DNA from: Lingula anatina
Taxonomy: Eukaryota; Brachiopoda; Lingulata; Lingulida; Lingulidae
Direction of reading: 5' to 3'
Assembly (NCBI RefSeq): GCF_001039355.2
Contig: NW_019775514.1
Coordinates: 261,926-325,925 of the forward strand
DNA length: 64,000 nt
The notes beneath the pieces were generated by a model. It had not been told where the DNA came from, searched no databases, and saw only the letters and a program-made list of their open reading frames with translations. A program made the translations under genes and the position numbers. Below are positions 33,850 to 46,300 of the stretch, piece after piece; the stretch's first letter is position 1; each line of letters starts with the position of its first letter.

Positions 33850-36642
33850 TCACAAAAAGTAATCAGGTTGTGGTTTCTTTGATGGAATTCCTCTAGTGTC
33901 CTGAAAAAAAAAGTCCAAAAATAAAATTTGCACTCCAAATCTACCTTCATGCACAAAAAAATTCACATTCAAGAACTCTTTATGTTCTATTCATCACTTA
34001 TCAAAAATAAGTTCAGTCTAAACTAAATGCATCAGAAACAGGTTGCAGTTTCTACAATAGTACAACTGGCTTTTCTATCCAGACAGACCTAACTAAAACA
34101 TGGGAGACACTTGCTAATCTAGAATATGTGTACATTTGTAAGGTCAGGTTTAAAATTTTGCGACTATTCATTGCAGTATCTTTACCTGTGGTGCAGCCTC
34201 AAATATTGTATAATCCCGCTGCAGGTGTTCATCTAATTCTAATATGGCGGCAACATTACCACATCTGAAATAATGAAACAAAAACATGAAACTTGACAAA
34301 GGTTCTTGTTATTGAGATATTTTACAAAGACACTGAGACAATTGCATGCATGTTTATTTACAGCGGAGAGCGACTGCTTTCTAAATTTGAATCAAAGTGA
34401 TCTATTACATTTCCCAAAACAAGTGGGATTTAAAAAAGATATTTTAATAACTCTATAATCCAATTTTATAGCAGACTTAATTTTGGTGAAGAGCCTAAAA
34501 TGACAATTCTTAAAATCGCAATATACAGGATGAGGTGCTTTAAATTCATTTTTTTCAACATCTATAATTTTTTTGTTAATTCTGAGGAAAAAAGAATTGA
34601 AAACTTTTATTTTCAAAAAAGTTCCATAAATGATTTAACTGGCTTTTTTCTTTACTTTGTACTATCTATTCTAATATATTAATATTTTAACTGTCTACAT
34701 ATTTACTTACATTGTACTATTATTTTTAATATCTTAACTGTCTATTTATTTATTAACTTTATTAATCTTATTCTGTTCATTTTACCCCTGTAAAGCCTAC
34801 TGAACATTTTATATGAATTTTAGACCATAAATAAATATTATTACAATTATCTTTCCAACTACCATTACCTACCTGTAACAATAGTTAGGTGCTGACCATA
34901 CAGTAAGAACAGTCTCATTGAAATGCCATTTGTAGCCTTCCATCACCAGCTGATGTGCTCTACATATGAGATCTACATTGTTGGCAGCATTAAACTGGGC
35001 CACCACATCACTTCCAAATAAATAACCAGCACCACGGGGACTAACACCCCAGCCCAGGGTATCTGCAACAAAGGATTCATTATTGATCTTTTACTTTGAA
35101 ATGTGGAGAAAAAAACATTTATTAAGTACATGGCCATTATGAATACTCAAGTACATATTAAAGTCAAACTAATCACATCTGACAATTTGGTTATAGGGTT
35201 CTTACTTAAATTACTCTGGGCACAATTTTGAACAAATACTGAAGTTCTATCTTATGAGGCGTTTAAAGACCTACCTTCAGGGTCTGACCATAGCAAGTCA
35301 CACATAGGTCCATCATGGGGAACTTCTTGCTTTCTGTCAATTGCTCTGATTTGATCTAATGTCTGAATGGACGGTGACAGACCCCCATGGACACAGAAGA
35401 TCTGGAAATGTGTAGTTTTTAAAAAGTGACATCAGTTAAAATATATACAACCACAAAAGAAACACTTCACATAATGATTTGTTGATGTCCAATGCAGGTC
35501 TTTCTTCTGATGATCTGATCTTGCCACTTCCCTTATATCTATTTAACTCAAAGAAAGTATAGATTTAACAATATAAGCAACCAGTTGAGCTTTAAAATGT
35601 CACTGGTCACATGATACGGAGACTGTGTGGAATAAATGATATACAGTACAATACTAATATGCAATATGATCGGAAAGAGGAAAAAACTAATGGAAAGACG
35701 AAAGGGATCACTATCTATAAGTAATGTCACAACATGTATCTGCATGCTTGATTCTTTTTTTTTTCTTTTATTTATTTTTTCATTCAATAATTTTATTAAT
35801 TTACTTATACACTTTTTTATGGGAGGGGGGGGGGGGGTGCAATAACTCCCATCTATGGATTACACAAAAGGTAATACATACCTTTCCATCAATGATTGCT
35901 GAAAGACTTAAATAGTCAAAAATTTCTGTACAATATCTCCACACTGTTATGGATCCATATTTCCTAAGACATTCATCATAAAAACCATACACTTGAGTAA
36001 TCTGACGACTTTCATGATTGCCTCGTATAAGCATTATCCTATCTGGATATCGTACCTGAAAGGATAAACAATGGATTTTTAACACATATCCAAAAAAAGT
36101 TTTGGGTTGTTTCTACACAAATATTAATTCAACTTAGAACAAATGAACTTTTCAAAAAATAGAAAAAAACTCACTTACTTTTAATGCTAATAGTAATAAA
36201 AATGTCTCAACACTGTAGAATCCTCGGTCCACAAAGTCTCCTAGAAACAGATAATTTGTATCTGGAACATCTCCTCCTACTTTGAATAATTCCTTCAAGT
36301 CATAAAATTGGCCATGGATATCTCCACATACCTGAAACAGATGAGTGAATGGTTTTAAATCATCACAATACTGTCTCTAAACAAACAGACAGATATCATC
36401 AATGATAATAATTGCTATCACACTACAACACACCAGATTTTTAAGTTTAAGATGTAAAAATGATCTGAATGTTCATGGAATATTTAACTTACTGTGACTG
36501 GTGAATCAACTCTCTGTACATTACTTTCTTCCACTAAAATTTCTCTTGCTTTGGCACATAATGCTTTCACTTCACTTTCTTTGATAATTTCACATCGGCG
36601 GAGCTGCTCTATCTGTCGATCTAAATCACTTGTGTCAGACAT
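33850..36642 (-). CDS. PPP4C: protein phosphatase 4 catalytic subunit (copy B)
   Basis: This is the second complete PPP4C, also 307 residues in seven exons: 36642-36493, 36331-36179, 36055-35882, 35401-35275, 35062-34873, 34264-34186 and 33900-33850. Exon lengths and phases equal those of copy A. The base changes I compared (for example GTG for GTT before TGGRYC, and ACT for ACA in the last exon) are silent. All PPP motifs and the DYFL tail are present. Its start codon lies 1.0 kb from that of FLOT2 copy B on the opposite strand, the arrangement before the foldback element entered unit A. Confidence 0.95.
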
Positions 36643-37645
36643 TATCCCTATAACCAAAAAACAAATACCATGGTAAATCATGCCCATCCTGTTTAAGTCC
36701 CCCACATTTCACACACAGATGCTCTGTGATACATTTAAAAAAATTATCAAACTTTTAACTGATCAGTTTTAAAAATGGCAATTGTATTATAAAGCCAGCC
36801 ATTTCTCAAAAGTTTGAACGTCATTTATATACTAACCACACTGTTTACGACACTTTTGTTTAATTATATGTGCAAAACGATAAAATATTTACACTCAGCT
36901 TGAGTGGGTAAATCAAAAATAACAAAAAAAAAGTGTGCTACTGCTATTTCTTGCAAATTCTGCCGCTGATATAATTTATGACGAATGAATTGCAGTGACA
37001 AGTCCGTCGTTTGTCAATAAAAATCTAGATGGGAAAGCTATACATCCGTCACATAATCGTCAGACATATCTTTATATATCAGAATAATATCTAAAATTGC
37101 GTTAACTCTTACAAATACTCACCAGGCAAACTAACAACTAATTTTCATTTAAATAACCCCCGGTGTTACCACTGAGCTTGATGTCTGTCTGTTCGTCGCA
37201 GATGCTCATGACGCATAAGTAGATCGAACGTTAAAATAACGTACAAATGGCTCATTTGGGATTAATTTGTCACTAAAATAATATAAATCATGTAGATTAA
37301 GTTAAATAATAATAATTAAGAATAATCAAAGGGGGATTTCTTTTATCATCATTGTTGTTGATATCATATAATAAGTTGCTGGTGGGATGTCATGATCGAG
37401 AAAATGAATTTTTATTTTTATCTGTTATAATTTTCACCTTTCTTGTCGTTTACACATATTTCCTAATACTAGGTGTTAGAAGAGTATTCAATTCTTATCA
37501 TGCTATCATTTAATATGACGTGATCACGAGTAGGCGATTGCGAAATAACGAGAGGTCGGTCGCAGGTCGCCATTAAGAACAACAACAAAACATCTGCAAA
37601 CCTCATTCTGTTTTCTTAGCTTCCATGATCTAGTAAGTTGACAGG
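36643..37645. promoter_or_regulatory. shared divergent promoter region, PPP4C/FLOT2 (unit B)
   Basis: Two housekeeping genes diverge from this 1.0 kb interval. Its right half, with blocks near 37120-37260 and 37500-37645, is almost unchanged from 15975-16499 in unit A. No TATA box stands out. Core promoter positions cannot be set from sequence alone. Confidence 0.5.
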
Positions 37646-40600
37646 ATGGGGAATATCAACACCACTGGGCCCAACGAAGCCTTGGTCATATCAGGTTGGT
37701 AAAGTTAATTCTGCACTGTCGTGCGATCGTTATTTCTGCTTGGAGATGTTACGTCCTAGTTGTAATCGACCTGAGTTTGCCCCTCCTTTTTACTACTACT
37801 GCTACTACTAGCAATATTACTATTATTATTGCAGTTAGTGCTATGCTGCGTTATTTGTAATATCATATGCGATGATCAGCGACAGCTTTTTATTCACAAT
37901 TTATGGTGAATTTTGTTGGTTTACAACAGTGAAAACAAGTATGGTACACGAATGTCCGTCTATTTTATGCCTATTTCGAAATCATCGATTTTCATGCGTA
38001 TCACTATCAGGTTGTTACGATACAGTGTACTGTTTATTGGGCTTACTCTAAGCACGTTTAAGTCAAATTCATATCTTACTTTAATTTGTTTAAGGGAGTA
38101 TGAAATGTTCGCTTTAGATTTGACTTAGCATTGACAACAAAAATTCATCTCAGGGCTCTTTAGAGTGAACCCAGGGATGGTGATATTTTTTGTTTCTGTT
38201 TCAAGGCAGACAGATTTCTATTTACTGATATTGTGAAATATAAATCCAGTAATATGCACTTATTCATTAAATGATATATGCAGTTGAATATTCAGTAATT
38301 TCCTGTCAAAAATGTAGGGTACATACTGTAACTAATGGTTATTACGCAATCATCACATATTTCACCACCTGCTACTGCATCATTTGATAACTTTTTAATT
38401 ACTGTTGATTGCTGCAACAAGTGGAGGGTACTATGATATTGTGTAAAACAGCAAAAATAGTGGGAAAAGAGAGAATTATGCAGATATCACAGAAAATGTG
38501 AGCATCACTGATATGTGTGTCTTTGTGGACCATTTTCGCTTGCTTCTGACTTAATTTTCTTTTTGACAGTTTTCAGCACATGTTTAGCATTTGAGTTTAT
38601 GATTATGTGTTGCTGTATTAAGGTGGCTGCTGTGGTGCACAGGAGAAGAGGACCATTATTGGAGGCTGGGGATGGGCCTGGTGTCTGGTGACAGATGTGC
38701 AAAAGTAAGAACACTATCTCAATGTGTGTGGGATCAAACTGATGTAGTATTCATTTTAGTTTATATAATATTCAGTAAAACATGCCTTTATATTCAAGGT
38801 TACAACTTAAAAATGTCCACTCTTTAGAAAATTGATTCAAGAATTAACTGTACAGCTCATTGCTGCTATACAGAGAATGGATTAGCTTTACTAATCATAA
38901 TGCTATCTCATATGATATCTAAATTGAAACCTATACATTTCAGAATAAGCTTGGAGGTGATGACTCTCAACCCAATATGTGAGAGTGTAGAGACCTCAGA
39001 GGGTGTGCCTCTAACAGTAACTGGGGTGGCCCAGTGCAAAGTTATGACAGAACCAGAACTGCTAGCCACTGCCTGTGAACAGTTCCTGGGAAAAGATGTG
39101 AGACAGATTGAAAGTGTCATTCTACAGACTTTAGAAGGTCATTTGAGGGCCATTCTTGGTAAGGAAGTGAAATAGTCCTTTTAAAAAATGTCATATGGCA
39201 ATCAGAAATATATGAGGCAGTTTCCAATACTGCCTGTGCACTGCCTAAGCTTTTTCAGTATTTTCAGTAGTATGGATCTGTTCTTATAGATACTCACTGA
39301 ATACATGGATTGGTGTATTCAATGTATACCTCAATGCCTTGTTTTTAGGTACCCTGAGTGTGGAGGCTATTTACCAAGACAGGGACCAGTTTGCTCAGTT
39401 GGTGAGAGAAGTAGCTTCTCCTGATGTGGGGAAGATGGGCATAGAGATTCTTAGCTTTACAATCAAAGATGTATTTGATAATGTGGAATACCTTGCTTCT
39501 CTGGGAAGAGCTCAGACAGCCAATGTAAAGAGAGATGCAGATATTGGTGTAGCTGAAGCAAACAGAGACGCTGGAATCAGAGTGAGTTGACATTTTTTTT
39601 GTATCTGTATGGATTTGATCCATCCAAGTTGCTTGAATAATATGCACTTAGTTATTGTCATAATGATAATCTCATTATCATTACTTTCCTAGGAAGCTGA
39701 ATGTGAAAAAGCACGTATGGATGTTAGATATGAAGCAGACACAAAGATCGCAGACTCATCCAGGGCATTTCAGATGCAGAAAGCTAGTTTTGATATTGAA
39801 GTCAATGCCAGGGTAAGGTGGCTCCTGTAGTAACCATGTGTGTTGACACACTGCTGTCCTTTGTACAATCACCTACTTCTATGGTACAATGTTTTTATCT
39901 TGACTTTGTATGCGTACTTCACGAAGGCTGATTTTTAAATTGAATGTCTAAAAAACAAACATTTTTAGTAGATAATAATTGTTTGATAATTATCATAAAT
40001 TTCAGAAAGCTGAGGCAGAATTGGCATATGAACTGCAGGGTGCCAAGGAAAGGCAGAGAATAAGAGCTGAAGAAATAGAGATTGAAGTTGTTGAGAGGAA
40101 AAAATTAATTGAGATTGAAGAAAAAGAAATTTTGCGTAAGGAAAATGATTTGGTTGCCACCATTAAGCGACCAGCTGAGGCTGAGGCATACAAGACGGAG
40201 GTGCTGGCAGAGGGCAAAAGGTGAAGAATTTAATTGAAACAAGGCTGGGTCGGGGTGTAAACTGGATATGTTGATTAACATATAATTGTAAAATGAGAAA
40301 TAGAACATTCAAATCACATGAAAACTTGCTTTTCTGAGACAAAATTACAAGATAAACAACATGAATTAAACCTTAGTTTGCATTATCACTTTTCAAAATA
40401 GGACCCAGACTGTTGATGTGGCCAAGGCCGAGGCTGAAAAGATCAGGCTTGTGGGTGGAGCTGAGGCTGCTGCTATTGAGGCTGTCGGCAAGGCTGAGGC
40501 TGAGAGAATGAGGCTCAAGGCTGCTGCATACAAGCAATATGGAGATGCTGCCATGCTTAGCTTGGTCCTTGAAACATTGCCCAAGGTATATTTCATGGTT

Positions 40601-41225
40601 TTGAGTTATAAAAAGAACCTGGCTTAGATGAGCTATAGGCACTGCATGTAAATTAAATGCAAATATTGTGGTTTGTAAATTGTTGCTCAAAAATTTGGAA
40701 GATGTCTGTGATAAATTATGGTCAATATCTTTTTTTTTTATTCACTTATGAAGACATTAATTCCATTAATTCTTTTACAATTGCTAGAAGTTGCACAAAC
40801 AATTATTTTTTCTCTTCCAGATTGCTGCTGAAGTGTCCGCTCCTCTAAGCAAGACTGAAGAAATTGTCATGATTGGTGATGATCGCACTACTGGGGAAAT
40901 CAGCCGGCTGGTCAGTTCTTTACCCCCTGCAGTTTCTGCATTGACTGGAGTTGACCTATCAAAGGTAATAAGATTGTAATTATATTGATATATAGAATTA
41001 TTCTGTCACCTTTTATGCCTGCATGGCATTTCTGATGATTTATGATAATGTTAACACTGATGTAGTTGATCTACGGCTTTAGGAGAAATATGAAATCTTT
41101 GAAAATAAATACATGTTCTTGGTTTTTCCACTGTGCATAGTTTCCATCTGTTTGGACTTGGACTAAGCATAACTCCTGTTATCTTTTTATTTCAGGTTCT
41201 GAGGCAAGTCCCAGGTGCACAGTAA
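37646..41225 (+). CDS. FLOT2: flotillin-2 (copy B)
   Basis: This is the second complete flotillin-2, with 423 residues in nine exons: 37646-37694, 38623-38704, 38944-39158, 39349-39581, 39693-39812, 40006-40220, 40402-40585, 40821-40964 and 41196-41225. Exon lengths are identical to copy A, and the differences I found in coding sequence are synonymous. The N-terminal Gly2, C19/C20, SPFH domain and Glu/Ala coiled coil are all present. Intron 6 is virtually identical between the copies, while introns 1, 2 and 4 carry scattered changes. Its 3' UTR probably runs to an AATAAA at 42943-42948, toward the convergent ANAPC7 gene. Confidence 0.95.
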
Positions 41226-43304
41226 ATACTTCATTTCCCTAAATTCTATGGAGAGCGTAACACACAACTGGCAGTGCAAGAAATTTGCAAGACATGACTG
41301 TTTTTCCACAAATTAGAAACTAGAATCCGTCACTGGAATCCCGTTTCACTTACCTCATTGTGTGATTAGACATTTTTGTGTTAAACCAGATATTAATATA
41401 TATATAGGAGCTTCTGTTTCTGATTTTTTGGTGAACTTACATGGTAAAAGCTCATTGGTATTTGTTTTCATACAAACTCGAACTTGTATTTGATAAGAAT
41501 TGCAGCTCTACTTAGAAATGAAAATCAAGAAAGTTTTTCAGATGACCTACATTAACTCAGCTCTTTATACTGAGAGCATAATTTGGTTTTTATGAAACAG
41601 AAAAAGGCTACTAGACATTCATAATCCAGCATGTTTCATTTCACAAAGTGTAGAGATGATGAGATATTGCAATGAAGCATGTAAAAATGTTTATAGAATA
41701 ATTGCCCTATATTCTAGCTGTAGTGCTGATGAAGAAAAAAATTGTTTTGATAAAATTGGCATACATGTATTATAATGTTTGAAGAGCCAGTTTTGGGAGC
41801 ACTATAACTAGAATTAAGAGGCAGAATCTGCAGTGCATTCTTGTTTAGGTGTGTTCTGTATTGTAAATATTTATTTCACTATGTAATTACTTGACACTAG
41901 TAAATTTTAGTATCCTGGAGTTAATAATCAAAGGAACTGGTGTGCAGCAAGTGTTGTTTATATCAGTAATAAGATTTACTACATAGTAGCAGTGAAGGAG
42001 GTGCCAAACTGTCACTGTCTTGATATAAGAGTTATGTTAACTATGCTAAAATCATGGCAGGATTTTAGAATGCAAATAGCATTTAAATGTCAGGCATTAT
42101 TTTCACGAAGAAATTGCTTTACAAAGTGTAATAGCAGTTCTTGATAAACCAGAGGGTATTTTTCAAACAAAGCAAATTAACTACACAGCCCGTCTTTATT
42201 CAGCAATTGTGCAAAAATAGACTTATATATATATACTCAAATAGGACTATCTAGATCAATATCACTATGTTCAATGGCAGCATTTGCTTGTTTAAGGAAA
42301 AGAATGGGGCCTTATCATTCAAACTGTTAACTTTAGGTTTTTATTTTTGAAACATTGGAACCCCTCTCCACCCCTCCCCATTTGTTTATTATCTTTTGTT
42401 CTTTATTGTTAAGTTATATTTTATTACATTAGTAATGTAATACATTGGGCTTTTTATTTGTCTACAGTGTATTTTATACCATAGTAGTTAATTGCATTTT
42501 TTTCATTCATGTTTGTTTGGCACTTTGCCATTTCCAAGTAAAATACCAAAGCCAGAGTATCTTTTTTAAGTAAATGATTGTGTGGGCCCACTTTTGTCAT
42601 GTAATTCCTTTATGTAAGTAGATCAATGTTCAAATGTATTCCCCTCCTTCCTCACAAACTTCTGACCTCTAAGCACATTAAATTACCCAGTGGCAATCGT
42701 TTTCTGGAAAGTTATAACTGAGACCATTAATGATAACTTTAATCCACTTTATATTCTCATTGTAATCACTTTTGCTCCTCAGCAGTTAAGTATTCTACTA
42801 ATATCCTAAAAAGAGAAAACTGAATTAACAGTTCTCGTTGTAAAGCATGCAAGTTTTTAAACAAATTTCTTATTTTTTCAGTGAATTTGTATTTTAGAAA
42901 TTGTTGTTAGTTTGTAATTGTATTACATGTAATTTCCATAGAAATAAACGTACCCAAGATAAAAAGATAACTTATTTATTTCTTAAACATTACTGTAAAA
43001 CATAAGGTAGTTCTTTTTTATAACTGGGCTGAATCAGTTCTGCAGAAAACTACAAATGACTGAAAATCTGGCAGTTGACATGAAGTCTATTTTTCCTAAG
43101 TCATACATCAGAACCAAGATGTACCCAATTATTTATATGTCAAGGTGTACACTGGTTCTTTTTGTTCTTTACATACATATTTCCTCCTTCACTCAGCATT
43201 CTCATATATTTATATACAAAATAGCAAAATTTGTTTAAGTGGGCTATGCTATCTGAGGATGTAGGGAAGTCCTCCCCATTCCTGTCAGGTCCTCCTCTCC
43301 TATG
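41226..43304. other. FLOT2 3' UTR and FLOT2/ANAPC7 convergent interval
   Basis: This non-coding interval holds the likely FLOT2 poly(A) signal (42943-42948). The ANAPC7 3' UTR on the minus strand should end in the last few hundred bases before 43305. No other gene is seen. Confidence 0.5.
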
Positions 43305-46300
43305 CTAGCTGTATCCACTGACATCAGACCAGGCACTCTCAACATCACTGCCATCAAGGTCCATCTGAGGAGAAGATAATGTATGAAAGTTATTTCCAAA
43401 AATATTCAAGTAAATTAAAAAAATAAAAGAATAGTTGATAATAAACTCAACAAATTATACATTTTAGCAAAACTAAATTGTGCAATAGCAGACAGCTGAT
43501 CATTTCATTCAAAGAAATATTTAATTTCTGTTTTTATTGTAAATCTCATAGGTCTGAATATTATGAAAAGGTAACAAGTTGCTTTTACATCATTGTCTGT
43601 CCCATCCATGTCCTCTACTTCCAGGTCATATGCACTCTCCAGTCCCACTTCTGTGTTCTTTTCCACACGCTCCATTCCTTCACGGGCTTGCTTGTTGCCA
43701 GGGTCAAGACTGAAAAGCGGGAAAGGTCTTTTATCTTATAAGCATGCTACGTACACCAATGCCACGTACATAAAGCTGCTATACAATTCCCAGTAAGCTT
43801 TTTTAGTTCTGGTAAAATTTGATCTACGTTTTTGATAGTGATTTTAAGGATTTTGATCAGGCACCTATTTACTTGCTAAGATGGTGGGGAAATTTTGAAA
43901 GTATGAAAAAAACAATGCTTAAATCACAATTAATAGGGGATTTTTGTATCAGGATCTTAGCAGACTGGTAATATAAAAGGTTACCTGAGGGCAATGCTGT
44001 ATTGGTCTAATGCTTCCTGTTTTTCATTTGTCTGAGACAAGAAGTCGCCCAACAGCTGGTGCAGACGACAGGTACTTTGATGCTGAAGCTGGTTCCGTAA
44101 CCTGGAAATAGTTGCAAGCAATTAATGGATTTTTTTTGTATGAAATTGCATATTTTAAAACTGAAAGAAAAATGTTTTATTTAATATCACTGCAACACTT
44201 ATATTTTCTATATCTAATGTCTTAGTCTTGGTTCTAGAGTTTGGTAAGCAGCAGGCAACCTACATGTCTATGCCTTTCTCCCACTGCTGCTGGCGTGTAT
44301 AAATATCAGCCATTACATACACAGCATCTAGGTGGAGTGAATCAAACTTCAAGGCAAGCTCCAACACTGACTTGGCCTAAGAAAATAAAGAAAATATGTG
44401 ATTTGCTTCACAATCTAGAAGTAACTGTGACTTTAGGAAATGCCATGAACAAAAATCAATGCATTTACCTGGGCATGCTAGACTCACATTACTTGGAGAA
44501 ATAGCTTACTGATTAATGTGTACATTAAGTAAAACTGCTCAAATTTGCAACTTGGTCCATAGTGGTTTTCAGCAGACTGCAGGTTTTCATTTATCATATC
44601 AATGTCTTATAAGTAAAACATTACCTTTTCTAAAGTTAACTGGTCTTTGGCCAAAACACTTCCATACAACTGAAATTTAAAAATACAAAAATAAATCAGT
44701 ACAACTTTCACCATAATATATGGAGAATCATTTACCCAATGAAATCATTTCAATTCTGAGATTACAGTATCTATTTGTGTGAGAGCTGTTAAAGCATACA
44801 GTCTTTGTTTCCAAAGCATTCAAAAGTAAAATATATCCTGGAGGGTACTTACTGTCAGTGACCTGGCATTTTGGCCCAGCTGTTTAATTGAGCTGCTCCC
44901 CATCTGAATGGCTTCTCTCATTCTGTGACTTGCTATGTAACAGTCTATGATACCTGAATAATTGACACGTATTATGAGGAAAGGTGTCCAACAAAATTTT
45001 GTACTTTGATGAATATTTACTTGTGTAGTGTACCAATGAAAACTTATAGTTGTAACTTTTCTCTTTTTACACAAAAGTCTGAGCTTCCTCATCAGCAGAG
45101 GACTTCTTGTTTTGATGCTATTGAATTAGCATGTGTAAAATTAATTTTCATTAAAATTATCAACTGTTCTTACGTTATGTTTAAGTGTGTCACTGTCCAC
45201 ATGTATTTCATCATACAGATAACTAACCATACCTTTATAAGGTTCATATCTTCCTGGGGCTAGTCGAAGTGCCTCTCTGTAGTGCATGATAGCATCCTGG
45301 TTTTTCTTCAGTTCCAGCAGCCCCTGTCCCTTCAGCAGCAGAGCCTCCAGACAGCGGTTGTCTAAGGTGTATGCTTTCTGAGCAAAGTACACAGCTCTAG
45401 TTCTCTTCTCTGTCAGCAGGCAGAAGTACCCTATGGCCACCCATGGCTGGGGTGCCTGCTCTGAGACTGACATTAACTGGTTGCCAAGGCTGGAAGTAAA
45501 TTAAACAAAGTCATGTGTTAGTCAAGTATTTAGTTATACTTTAAAACAATGAAAAGATAACATGCAAGGCAATCAATTTAGTTAAAAAACATGAGAATTA
45601 AATACAGAGCAAAGGCACAATTATGATCCAAATCTTATTACAGGTACGTCAAAATGTCTACCTTTCTAATTCCTTTGTTTTCTTTTCCCTGGCATAAAGA
45701 TAAGCCAATGTATCCATGTTTTTCAACATGAGAGGTTCTGCAGTGTGTGCCTGAGATAATGTTAAATAAAGAAGAAATCAGACGAAAAAAATGATTCAAA
45801 TTGACAATAGTAAAATTATGTCTATCATGAACAGTAGCTGCTTTCTAGGCCAAGACATTTTCAAAACACTGGAATGATTAGTATTATTGACTGGGAGTAA
45901 CTGGGGTATTTAAAAACATCCCCTTAGATGAAGATTCAAATTTGAAATATGCTCCTTTCCTCTTCCCATGGTAACTTTAGCTTCTGCCTAATGGAGTGTG
46001 CACTTAATGACAACTTGACACAGTCTTTGAAGAGAGTATTTGGAGTCAGGTAGCTGAAAATTACATTTTACATGTCACCTTCACAGCTCATATGAATATA
46101 ATCACAAACCCTTTCTAATGCCAGTTGTGCCTGTGCATAATCTCCATTCAGAAAATGAGCCTCTCCCAGACTGCACAACAACTCTGTACTGTTTCTTAGA
46201 ACCTGAAAAATAATGGTTAAATTAATAATCAATACAAAATTAGCACTTATTACCAAATAAAAATGTATGGGTTTTATGCCAACTTGGTCAAGCTATTTTC

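Larger units (their letters stand above)
26612..43849. repeat. duplicated segment, unit B
   Basis: This is the counterpart of 1051-22668, in direct orientation. It has empty sites for the unit A insertions and private features of its own: a MITE at 26920, an (AT)n tract at 31269 and a four-unit tandem expansion at 31880. At its right end the homology stops near 43849 while the ANAPC7 gene simply continues, so unit B has the intact right-hand context. Confidence 0.9.
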
